Positions 1 to 5,955 of a stretch of DNA of 14,929 nucleotides are shown piece by piece. The position numbers were made by a program, and so were the translations under genes. Under the pieces are notes generated by a model, which saw nothing but the letters and a program-made list of their open reading frames with translations, was not told where the DNA came from and ran no database searches. The DNA is from DATDSR01 sp038062165. GTDB taxonomy: Bacteria; Patescibacteriota; Minisyncoccia; Phycocordibacterales; DATDSR01. The first letter of the stretch is position 1. Every line of letters begins with the position of its first letter. The stretch spans positions 1 through 14,929 of the forward strand of contig JBBTXQ010000042.1 of assembly GCA_038062165.1 (NCBI GenBank), read 5' to 3'.

Positions 1-129
1 CTTCAGACACTCATTTATTCTCGAGCAAATCTTCTCGTTTGTCAATTCACCACTCTTGTATCTTGCCAATTGTTCTAGGTAACAAAGAAAATGTTGATAG
101 GGCTTTCGGTTTTCTACAGGTTGTGATGG
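1..129 (-). other. Open frame running off the window edge, no start seen
   Basis: From a TGA at 130-132 to base 1, one minus-strand frame stays open for 43 codons and reads like a soluble protein (YQHFLCYLEQLARYKSGELT is the middle part). It has no ATG, so any gene would need a frameshift or a late alternative start. It may be the edge of another immunity gene or toxin remnant behind the RHS scrap. I do not recognise it. Confidence 0.3.
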
Positions 130-149
130 TCATCTGTTGCGCGCGTAGC

Positions 150-188
150 AGGCAAGTTGGTGTCTTTGTCGTACTCTTGGCCTGTGAA
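150..188 (-). pseudogene. 37-bp scrap of RHS core (FTGQEYDKDTNL)
   Basis: A stretch at 152-188 is nearly identical to the RHS core coding sequence in the full gene (about 9648-9684, one mismatch) and encodes FTGQEYDKDTNL. It is flanked on both sides by sequence unrelated to RHS. The surrounding frame is 34 codons, with no start and a stop on each side, so it is not a gene. Its left edge (the FTGQEY codons) coincides with the edge of the fragment ending at 1257. Confidence 0.7.
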
Positions 189-232
189 GATGGGCCATTC
201 GACACCTGCCTCGGGTTTTTAGGGTGCTTAAA

Positions 233-445
233 CTAAGAATTTTCTAGAAGCTCCTTCGATAGTTTTTTGCTTGCATCCATAACTTCTATACCTATCAATT
301 TCCCATCTTTATCAAAATCAAGATTTATCATCCCTTTAACCTCTTGTGGATCGCATAGATAAGTTTTTTCTACTTTCTCTGGAGGAAACTCTGAAAAATA
401 TACATAAGCTGCATCGGCACTTTTATCATACTTAATTTTAACCAT
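233..445 (-). CDS. DUF2283 family protein, probable antitoxin/immunity of the DUF4258-like tip
   Basis: I use the ATG at 445 (MVKIKYDKSADAAYVYFSEF), since the alternative TTG at 457 lies inside the upstream gene. The 70-residue protein matches DUF2283 along its full length: the opening strand IKYDKSADAAYVYFS, the central MINLDFDKDGKLIGIEVMDA and the closing helix SKKLSKELLENS. Small DUF2283 proteins are often encoded next to DUF4258 proteins in what are considered toxin-antitoxin pairs, from general knowledge. Here it starts 1 base after a DUF4258-like RHS tip. The role as antitoxin or immunity protein is inferred from family pairing and position. Confidence 0.85.
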   Translation of the reverse strand: MVKIKYDKSADAAYVYFSEFPPEKVEKTYLCDPQEVKGMINLDFDKDGKLIGIEVMDASKKLSKELLENS

Positions 446-446
446 A

Positions 447-1223
447 CTATTTACCAATTAAATTGTTAATGTAGTTTTTACTCACATTATTAATAACGGT
501 TGTTATTACTCCAGAGTCTTTAGCTTGTGCAACAAAGATTTTAGTCGCCTCATTGTAATATCCCAACTTATTTGCACCTTCGTGGAAGTACTCAAATGGC
601 TTCTGTTGCAAAGTATTAAGCACCTTGCTTTCATTACCCACACCAACCTTTTGTGCGATTCGTTCTATTGAATGCTCTGAAAATTTATAGGGCTGCCCCT
701 CTAAATTTTGAGCTACTTGATTCATTTTAGAACCAAGTTGAGTTCCGTATCGAGTTGTGTAATCTAGGGCTTGGACCGCTTTATCAACCTGCCCACAAAA
801 TGTAATACATGCGGTTCCTGCGCCTCCAAGGTATTGAGCGCTTAACCCTGTAAGTACGCCGGCACCAAGATACGCGGCTCCTCCAGCACCAACTCCAACC
901 CCTGCCGCAGTAAGCGCAGGATGGTCAAAGGCAAAGTTCCATGCTGCGCTTTGCTGGGAAAGCTGATTTGCTGCCTCTCCTAGTTCTCCACGGAAGCTCG
1001 ACCACGACTGCTGGCCAGTAAGGAATTCTTTAAACCATTCTCCTTCTTCGTCCACGTACTTGAGGGGATTGTTCGCAACGTAGCTGTATGCATTCAGGAG
1101 TTGCGGGTTGGAAAGAGCAAGTGCAACTCGTTTGTCATTCGTGCCAACGGCGAGGAACACGGGATCCTGCGACGTGAAGCGGCCGATGTCTTGATTGTAA
1201 TACCTCTGCACGTAGTAGTGCAA
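447..1223 (-). CDS. Headless RHS core fragment with DUF4258-like toxin tip, probably a silent cassette
   Basis: This open frame of 258 codons has no signal peptide and no proper start: the first usable codon is a TTG within the core (NLHYYVQRYY). RHS homology extends upstream only to about 1257 (FTCQEY) in another frame, because one base is missing compared with 5057-5087. The core is of the cassette 3 subtype (DPVFLAVGTNDKRV) to DEEGE at about residue 62. A Gly/Ala-rich hydrophobic stretch follows (TAAGVGVGAGGAAYLGAGVL). The end has FSEHSIERIAQKVG, PFEYFHEGANKLGYYNEATK and SGVITTVINNV, which fits DUF4258-like, RelE/BECR-type toxins. An ATG at 725 could express just the last 92 residues as a free toxin. 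The next gene starts 1 base after the stop. Confidence 0.75.
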   Translation of the reverse strand: MHYYVQRYYNQDIGRFTSQDPVFLAVGTNDKRVALALSNPQLLNAYSYVANNPLKYVDEEGEWFKEFLTGQQSWSSFRGELGEAANQLSQQSAAWNFAFDHPALTAAGVGVGAGGAAYLGAGVLTGLSAQYLGGAGTACITFCGQVDKAVQALDYTTRYGTQLGSKMNQVAQNLEGQPYKFSEHSIERIAQKVGVGNESKVLNTLQQKPFEYFHEGANKLGYYNEATKIFVAQAKDSGVITTVINNVSKNYINNLIGK

Positions 1224-1259
1224 GTTGGTGGCGGTGCGTACTCCTGGCAGGTGAACTCC

Positions 1260-2006
1260 TTATTCTGAATCCTGAAACACGTCTTTAAGTTCGGTTGACT
1301 TAAGGCCCACAACAAACTTGCCTCCTTGACGAGCCATTTCAGAGAGAGTTTTTAATTTTCTAAGCTTGAGTAATGCGGGGTTCTGTTGTACAGCTTGTGC
1401 CTCCATAAGCTCTGTTTCTAGTCGTAACTCCACTTGTTCTTTTTCCGCTTCAGATCTTATTCGGCCCGCCTCGGCATCTTTTTTTGCCTGGAGAATTTTT
1501 GCCTCTGCTTGGCGTTCTGTCTCAAGAACCAAATTCATAATTTCTCGCAAATTGCCTGGAAACACGAGATCTTTCACGTCTGCCCTAACTATTGCAACTC
1601 CATATCCGGTAGCGGTATTTTTGACGTCATCTGTTACGGCATTTGAAATTTCATTCCGATCTCTCAGAATTGCATCGAGATTTCGGGTGGAAAGAAAGCG
1701 GCGCGTCGCCAGCTGTACGTCTTCATAAATTCTTTCCTCATAAGAAGGCACATTATGTATAGCGGATTGAGAATCCGTAATCTTGTAATAGACGAGTATG
1801 CTTATTCGAATCGCAACTTTGTCCTCTGTTAGAATTTCTTGTCCTTTAATCGTAAGCGACTGCTCGCGCATATCAACCAGCTTGATAGAGCGAGTTTTTA
1901 GCAAAAATCTCCCCACCCAATATTTGCCCGGAGTAAGAACCCGCTTGAATACTCCATCTTCGTAGAACAGGCCAACATATGATTGTGAGACGATCATCTG
2001 GTGCAT
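1260..2006 (-). CDS. SPFH/band-7 (slipin-like) domain protein
   Basis: The 248-residue protein has the SPFH core: QSYVGLFYEDGVFKRVLTPG at the start, VDMREQSLTIKGQEILTEDK, then IRISILVYYKITDSQSAIHN and a helical FGN-type region (LATRRFLSTRNLDAILRDRN, VKDLVFPGNLREIMNLVLET). A charged coiled coil from about 160 to 215 (AEAKILQAKKDAEAGRIRSE) is typical of stomatin/prohibitin-like proteins that oligomerise at membranes. The N-terminal membrane hairpin of slipins is missing, so it may be cytosolic or peripheral. The first ATG is preceded by AAGG at an 8-base distance, which favours it over the ATG three codons later. The stop codon sits 2-3 bases from the edge of a truncated RHS fragment. No known link to toxin delivery. 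Confidence 0.85.
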   Translation of the reverse strand: MHQMIVSQSYVGLFYEDGVFKRVLTPGKYWVGRFLLKTRSIKLVDMREQSLTIKGQEILTEDKVAIRISILVYYKITDSQSAIHNVPSYEERIYEDVQLATRRFLSTRNLDAILRDRNEISNAVTDDVKNTATGYGVAIVRADVKDLVFPGNLREIMNLVLETERQAEAKILQAKKDAEAGRIRSEAEKEQVELRLETELMEAQAVQQNPALLKLRKLKTLSEMARQGGKFVVGLKSTELKDVFQDSE

Positions 2007-2016
2007 ATGGTTTACC

Positions 2017-2133
2017 TTAATTTTTAATCAAGATCGGATGCCGACACGTAAGCAAGATGTGGGATGGATCCGACAAGACAATAATCTCATATCTCAAGGA
2101 AGAGATGTTTGTGTCAATCCACCACAAGCTCAT
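2017..2133 (-). CDS. Possible 38-residue small ORF, weak
   Basis: An ATG overlaps the TGA of the preceding small gene (ATGA) and opens a 38-codon frame that begins MSLWWIDTNISSLRYEIIVL and ends ILIKN with a TAA just before the Shine-Dalgarno site of the SPFH gene. The overlap and the position argue for a coupled gene. The low complexity and the absence of any recognisable domain argue against it. Otherwise the 273 bases between 2007 and 2280 contain only the frameshifted gene described separately. Confidence 0.25.
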   Translation of the reverse strand: MSLWWIDTNISSLRYEIIVLSDPSHILLTCRHPILIKN

Positions 2134-2269
2134 TGGGCATCCGACACCTCAACCTTAGCAGCTTCGTTATTTGGAGTCAAGAAGTACAGCTTCGACTTTT
2201 CAGTATGAAAGATAAATCCTCTTTTAGTGAGTCTGGAACAATATTCTCGTCCGCATAGTAATCTTCCAT
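2130..2269 (-). pseudogene. Small gene of about 46 codons broken by a one-base frameshift
   Basis: The frame opens with ATG at 2269 (MEDYYADENIVPDSLK) and then derails to an early stop. The adjacent frame continues smoothly as RGFIFHTEKSKLYFLTPNNE and AAKVEVSDAQ to a TGA at 2130. The two halves join at a run of four A residues on the minus strand. One extra A would restore a single 46-residue protein, and the 140-base length is one short of a multiple of three. It lies 11 bases after the upstream membrane gene. The product is acidic and soluble with no family that I know. A sequencing or assembly error is an alternative to true decay. Confidence 0.5.
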
Positions 2270-2280
2270 AAAAATAAAGC

Positions 2281-2730
2281 TCACTTAGTAGATACGCCAG
2301 TAATATATTCCCGTATATCTTTTTTGAGTAAATAGATGAAACTAATTCCTGCTAAAGAAGCCAGAATCAGCCCAACAAGATATATAAACCATGTCATGGA
2401 AGAAAGAGAAGTTATAACTTCCGCTGGGTTTTCCGTGAGAAACAAAAAAAGCACTAGTGCAAATGCGACGAGCCCTCTTAACAGATAGAGTCCTACATGT
2501 GTAATGGCTACCCAGTATAAAACTTTTCCTTGTCGTCTCGGTAAAACGTAAGCGAGGAAGATGGAGATCAAAATTCCAAACACAGCAAATAAGCTAAACG
2601 TTACTTCGGGATTCTTCAGCCAGACAAAAAGAAACGTGATCGCCTGTATTGCGGCGTATGCGTAAAGGAGTAGACTAAGCCGTTGTATTTTTTGTTTTGT
2701 AGAATCTAGATTTGTATTCGAGCTCGTCAT
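2281..2730 (-). CDS. Four-helix membrane protein, coupled to its upstream neighbour
   Basis: The 149-residue protein has a polar N-terminus and then about four membrane segments: LLLYAYAAIQAITFLFVWL, FSLFAVFGILISIFLAYVLP, LYLLRGLVAFALVLFLFL and FIYLVGLILASLAGISFIYL. The start codon overlaps the stop of the upstream membrane gene (ATGA). Loops are short, with no soluble domain, catalytic motif or transporter signature that I can see. The coupled pair could form a two-subunit membrane complex. No function is assigned. Confidence 0.8.
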   Translation of the reverse strand: MTSSNTNLDSTKQKIQRLSLLLYAYAAIQAITFLFVWLKNPEVTFSLFAVFGILISIFLAYVLPRRQGKVLYWVAITHVGLYLLRGLVAFALVLFLFLTENPAEVITSLSSMTWFIYLVGLILASLAGISFIYLLKKDIREYITGVSTK

Positions 2731-3278
2731 CGATATAGAGGATTATTTTTATCTGAATTGTTGGTAATATTTTCTTGATGGCTAGTTTTTTTATCTACAG
2801 ATTGACTATAAAAATACGAACGCTTCCACAATAGAAGACTTAGAATAACGATAGCAACAGCGATTGAAAATCCGATTGCTACATACAATCCTCCAGTAGA
2901 GGCAAGAGTATTAACTGTTCCTTCGGGTGCGGGAAGAGATTGTGCTTCTCGGTTTGCAATAATTGCCGTGCGAAAAACTTCAAGATTCATCAATCCGATT
3001 GTTGAAATGAAAATCTCTTCAAGAGAGGATATAATAACTCCTCCTGCAATAACACAAAAGCCTTTTACGGAGGGTTTCCAAAGAAAATAAATGGTTAATG
3101 CATGAAAAATAGTAATTAAGGCCAGGACAATCGGAAATACCGATGAAGCTCCCACATGGGCAAATAGAAGATAATCAATAGATGAGGAGTAATTTAAGAA
3201 TAATCCAATATCTTGCGATAAAAGCCATCCAAATAAGACTAAAAGAACATAGATTGTTTTTGGCCGTTTAATTTTCAT
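2727..3278 (-). CDS. Four-helix membrane protein of unknown function
   Basis: The 183-residue protein has hydrophobic segments at about 8-28 (IYVLLVLFGWLLSQDIGLFL), 46-66, 72-93 (FCVIAGGVIISSLEEIFIST) and 126-150 (GLYVAIGFSIAVAIVILSLL), then a polar tail rich in Asn, Ser and Lys. The tail should be cytoplasmic if all four segments cross the membrane. I recognise no family. Its stop overlaps the start of the next membrane gene by 4 bases (ATGA), so the two are translationally coupled and probably act together. It follows an immunity-like gene by 36 bases. It may be a membrane immunity protein, or unrelated cargo inserted into the array. Confidence 0.8.
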   Translation of the reverse strand: MKIKRPKTIYVLLVLFGWLLSQDIGLFLNYSSSIDYLLFAHVGASSVFPIVLALITIFHALTIYFLWKPSVKGFCVIAGGVIISSLEEIFISTIGLMNLEVFRTAIIANREAQSLPAPEGTVNTLASTGGLYVAIGFSIAVAIVILSLLLWKRSYFYSQSVDKKTSHQENITNNSDKNNPLYR

Positions 3279-3314
3279 GGTTTACAATGATCATTCTTAA
3301 CATCCAGATTTGTT

Positions 3315-3632
3315 CTAGTCGCCGATAAATCTAGCATACGAATGTTGTGCAACTTTTATGAGGAAAGAAATTGTATTATCAACAACATCGTCCAGCAGCA
3401 CATCTTGGCGTTGGATGTCTTCCTTGAGTTTTTTAAGTTCTCCGATAAGTTTTGGTGCCTGACGAGTATTGAACACTGTATAGCCATAGGGATCAATGCT
3501 TGACAGCCAAGGATACTTTTTTGTGTAAGCCTCTATACTTTCCAGAACAAGGATAATATTCGCAAAATTAATATTTGTCCTCTCAATAACATTACCCCGC
3601 TCATCTTCTAAATGCAAACTTATATTTTGCAT
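3315..3632 (-). CDS. Immunity-like protein retained after loss of its toxin
   Basis: This soluble protein of 105 residues has the motif WLSSIDPYGYTVFNTRQAPK followed by IGELKKLKEDI and ends YARFIGD. The pattern 'xxIDPYGxTxFNxxQ' followed by a helix with 'ELxxLK' occurs in a common group of small immunity-type proteins as I recall them, but I cannot give a family number. It has no signal peptide. The gene starts 5 bases after a headless toxin fragment, so its cognate toxin is apparently broken here. Such orphan immunity genes protect against sister strains that still deliver the toxin. Confidence 0.7.
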   Translation of the reverse strand: MQNISLHLEDERGNVIERTNINFANIILVLESIEAYTKKYPWLSSIDPYGYTVFNTRQAPKLIGELKKLKEDIQRQDVLLDDVVDNTISFLIKVAQHSYARFIGD

Positions 3633-3637
3633 ATACT

Positions 3638-3811
3638 TTAGGGTTTTATGTTGCGTGGTTTTCCTGGATTACCCCAATTGTATTGCTTGCTAACCTTCGC
3701 AAGGTTATTGGCGTTGCTTACGTCAATTCCTCTCTTTGCTCCTCCATAACCACCTGCGATTGGATCGAGAACGCCAAGTCCGAACAATATCGCCGACTGC
3801 GCTTTCAGCAT
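3638..3811 (-). pseudogene. Decapitated toxin tip, last 57 codons only
   Basis: This short frame reads MLKAQSAILFGLGVLDPIAG and continues through GGAKRGIDVSNANNLAKV to the end QYNWGNPGKPRNIKP, then a TAA. It looks like the C-terminal end of a toxin domain: no signal peptide, no RHS core, and the 'start' ATG lies inside the sequence of the neighbouring surface-protein fragment in another frame. The immunity-like gene at 3632 begins 5 bases after its stop, just as in the intact cassettes. I infer that the core and most of the tip were deleted while the immunity gene was retained. Expression as a 57-residue peptide cannot be excluded. Confidence 0.55.
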
Positions 3812-3890
3812 TGTCGTCGTCCCACAACTTGATACGCCAATAGTACGTGATTTCTGCAGCTAAGGTACTGGAATACGAAAGGGAAATCAT
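3795..3890 (-). pseudogene. Fragment of a surface-protein beta domain (TYYWRIKxWDDDxAE type)
   Basis: The open frame starting at the ATG at 3890 encodes LAAEITYYWRIKLWDDDNAE and a few residues more before losing resemblance. This motif is the end of a fibronectin-like domain that I associate with large secreted proteins of Patescibacteria. Nothing upstream or downstream continues it: the adjacent membrane gene ends at 3903, and the frame runs into the toxin remnant before stopping at 3723. I read it as a stray piece left by recombination. Confidence 0.5.
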
Positions 3891-3902
3891 TTGCAACTAT
3901 GC

Positions 3903-4268
3903 TCATCCCAGGAAAAGAGCCAGAACGATCATCACAAAAGCTAGGACGAATGGGAAAATGAAAAAAATAAGGAACAAGCGACGGATACCGCGTAGAGGTT
4001 TTGCAATACTAGGGTTATCAGTGCGCATAAAACAAAGGTTCCAAGTCGTACGTATTATAGATAGCCACATCTCGTAGTATCCATGAACGAAATCCCTTTT
4101 TATTTCTCCACGCAACTGTTCGTATGATCGATACCATGGTGTATTTGCCTCAAAGAGGGCTTTCTTCAATTGTTTCCAGTAGGCAAAGTATTTAATTACC
4201 CATACGATATAAAAGGCTAAGAAGATCACGAAGCCACCATAGCCAATGTAGTTGTTGATCTGTTCCAT
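3903..4268 (-). CDS. Two-helix membrane protein, possible immunity protein for the glycine-rich tip
   Basis: The 121-residue protein has one hydrophobic helix at about residues 10-30 (GYGGFVIFLAFYIVWVIKYF) and a second at about 97-120 (FLIFFIFPFVLAFVMIVLAL). They are separated by a basic soluble stretch with several Trp and Tyr residues. There is no cleavable signal, so it should sit in the cytoplasmic membrane. It begins 3 bases after the stop of the upstream tip gene, the position taken by immunity genes elsewhere in this locus. Membrane-embedded immunity proteins are typical partners of pore-forming toxins, which supports, but does not prove, that activity for the upstream tip. I do not recognise a family. 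Confidence 0.72.
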   Translation of the reverse strand: MEQINNYIGYGGFVIFLAFYIVWVIKYFAYWKQLKKALFEANTPWYRSYEQLRGEIKRDFVHGYYEMWLSIIRTTWNLCFMRTDNPSIAKPLRGIRRLFLIFFIFPFVLAFVMIVLALFLG

Positions 4269-4271
4269 ATT

Positions 4272-5435
4272 TTAATTGCCTGAGTTATTTGCGCCTTCTT
4301 TCTTCTTTTTCTTAAGCTCCTGATTGATATTCGACTTCAACGTATCGACTTGTGTCTGAATTTGTTTAAGCTGATTCTGGATAGAAGAATAAGTACTCTG
4401 GAAGCTCGATTGAACAACGTTGGATACGTTTGTGACACTCTGATTCACATTTATATTCCCGAGCGCATCCGTATACGAAAGACCCCCATGCACTTCCCCT
4501 GGCAACACATAAGGAGTAAAGTTAGCGCCCACCCCAGCGGAAATTGACATATTTGTAATCCTGTTGTTATTACTATCTGGTCTTGAAGTGTCCACATCAA
4601 ACCCAGCACCAGCTAATGCTCTCACGGATCCACCTCCGACAACGGAAACGCCTTCCAAGTCGCTAACACTCTGAGCATTCGAGGAAAACATTACCGCTCC
4701 GGATAGATGACCAGCACCTACGACGGTCATACCCCCTCCCTCCGCCGATCTTAGAAAACCAAGTTCGATACCATGTTCAGAAGATACTGTAACGACCCCA
4801 TAAACTGATCCTTGTCCATAAAGTCCAGTTACACCACCTCCTAAGTTTAGGCCTATTCCAATTGCAAACTCCCCTTCCTCGTCCACGTACTTTAACGGAT
4901 TGTTGGCGGTGTAACTGTAGGAATTCAGGAGTTGAGGATTGGAAAGAGCAACGTTTACTCGTTTGTCATTCGTGCCGACTGCGAGGAATACGGGATCTTG
5001 GGACGTAAACCTCCCCACATCCTGATTGTAATACCTCTGCACGTAGTAGTGCAAGTTGGTGGAGGTGTCATACTCCTGGCCGGTGAACTTGCGCTGCTCG
5101 TCGAAGGCGCTGGTTTTCTCATTAAGTCTGATCCCTCCGAATGGGTAGTAGTCGAGAAGCTGTTCTTTGGCGCCCGTGCTGTTCGTGAGCACGCTGGAGC
5201 CTCCCAGGTGGTCGGTGTGGTCGTAGTACACCACGGGGGCGGAAGTGCCATTCACCTCCACGGTGGCAATCAGCTCGTCTCCCGCATAGATGTGCTTGGT
5301 GATCTTGGTGCCGTCGTCTAGGATAACAACAAAAAGATAAGCTGGTATGTCAGCTGGTGGTTCCGGGCTTTCCTGCGCGTCGGCAAAGAAGGGAACGAGT
5401 AGAAAGGTTATAGCAAAAATGAACGAGATTCTCAT
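4272..5435 (-). CDS. Signal-peptide-capped orphan RHS tip with glycine-rich C-terminus
   Basis: The 387-residue protein has a signal peptide (RISFIFAITFLLVPFFADA) and the segment QESPEPPADIPAYLFV, similar to cassette 2. The RHS core tail extends from ITKHIYAGDELIATVE (about residue 46) to NPLKYVDEEGE (about 189). Its core is of a different subtype from the full gene, with DPVFLAVGTNDKRV in place of DPVHLLIGDEQRFK. The tip (about 190-387) is rich in Gly, Val and Ser in alternating patterns (IGIGLNLGGGVTGLYGQGSV, VVGGGSVRALAGAGF) and looks beta-rich. It ends in a likely coiled coil (IQNQLKQIQTQVDTLKSNI) with a run of five lysines. I recognise no enzyme motif. The gene downstream by 3 bases encodes a membrane protein, so a membrane-damaging activity is a reasonable guess. 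Confidence 0.88.
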   Translation of the reverse strand: MRISFIFAITFLLVPFFADAQESPEPPADIPAYLFVVILDDGTKITKHIYAGDELIATVEVNGTSAPVVYYDHTDHLGGSSVLTNSTGAKEQLLDYYPFGGIRLNEKTSAFDEQRKFTGQEYDTSTNLHYYVQRYYNQDVGRFTSQDPVFLAVGTNDKRVNVALSNPQLLNSYSYTANNPLKYVDEEGEFAIGIGLNLGGGVTGLYGQGSVYGVVTVSSEHGIELGFLRSAEGGGMTVVGAGHLSGAVMFSSNAQSVSDLEGVSVVGGGSVRALAGAGFDVDTSRPDSNNNRITNMSISAGVGANFTPYVLPGEVHGGLSYTDALGNINVNQSVTNVSNVVQSSFQSTYSSIQNQLKQIQTQVDTLKSNINQELKKKKKEGANNSGN

Positions 5436-5495
5436 TAATATCGAGCGGAAATCATCTAAAAAGCTAAAGTGTTAAATTATCAATGCTCCCCGACC

Positions 5496-5894
5496 CTATA
5501 AGTCAGACCGGAGTTCTTTTAGACTAATTTTCTTGTCAGTTTTGTTATGCTCAGATTTAGCATTCAAAGGGACCTTAAACGGTGGAAGACCCTCTTCCTC
5601 GTAAAGTAGGTATTCATCTTCCTCAAAATAATCAGGGGCAATCACACACTGGACAATTGTCGTGTCATCTTGAATGTCGATTACACCTAAATCGACCCAT
5701 CTCGGTACCTTCCCATCTTTGAACATTATTCCTATTGCCTCATCCTTGGTTATCGGTTGAGTTTTTTTATAATCCACGGTTTCTATCACGTATAGGCATT
5801 TATTGGGAATTTCTTCAACTATAAACTCTCTGGTTCTATCCAGAATTCTCTTAACTGCCTCATCAAATCTCTTTTCAAACACGTCTTTTTGCAT
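5496..5894 (-). CDS. Probable immunity protein for the ADP-ribosyltransferase-like tip
   Basis: I place the start at the ATG at 5894 (MQKDVFEKRFDEAVKRILDR), giving 132 residues. An upstream in-frame ATG at 5978 would overlap the toxin gene by 23 bases and add 28 residues without a folded look. The protein is acidic and soluble, with a helical start, a central strand-rich part (CLYVIETVDYKKTQPITKDE, then GKVPRWVDLGVIDIQDD) and an acidic run DYFEEDEYLLYEEEGLPPF. I recognise no family. Its position directly after the tip and its lack of signal peptide fit a cytoplasmic immunity protein. About 60 bases separate it from the next cassette. Confidence 0.72.
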   Translation of the reverse strand: MQKDVFEKRFDEAVKRILDRTREFIVEEIPNKCLYVIETVDYKKTQPITKDEAIGIMFKDGKVPRWVDLGVIDIQDDTTIVQCVIAPDYFEEDEYLLYEEEGLPPFKVPLNAKSEHNKTDKKISLKELRSDL

Positions 5895-5955
5895 AGTTCT
5901 GTTAATGCATTGGCGTTTTAAAGTGTTGTTTAAAGGCGTGTAGTCGCTGCGTGGT

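Noticed and set aside
39..236. Plus-strand frame of 65 codons at the left edge
   Set aside because: Its C-terminal half is the antisense of the 37-bp RHS core scrap and resembles the other antisense core frames.
1094..1315. Minus-strand frame of 73 codons spanning the SPFH end and the RHS fragment
   Set aside because: It reads the RHS core out of frame over most of its length and uses the SPFH coding sequence in the wrong frame. It arises from the one-base deletion and is not a fusion gene.
5436..5495. Possible promoter (TTGATA with a poor -10) ahead of cassette 3
   Set aside because: The -35-like word is plausible, but no candidate -10 at the right spacing matches more than three of six consensus bases. 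AT-rich intergenic DNA gives such hits by chance.
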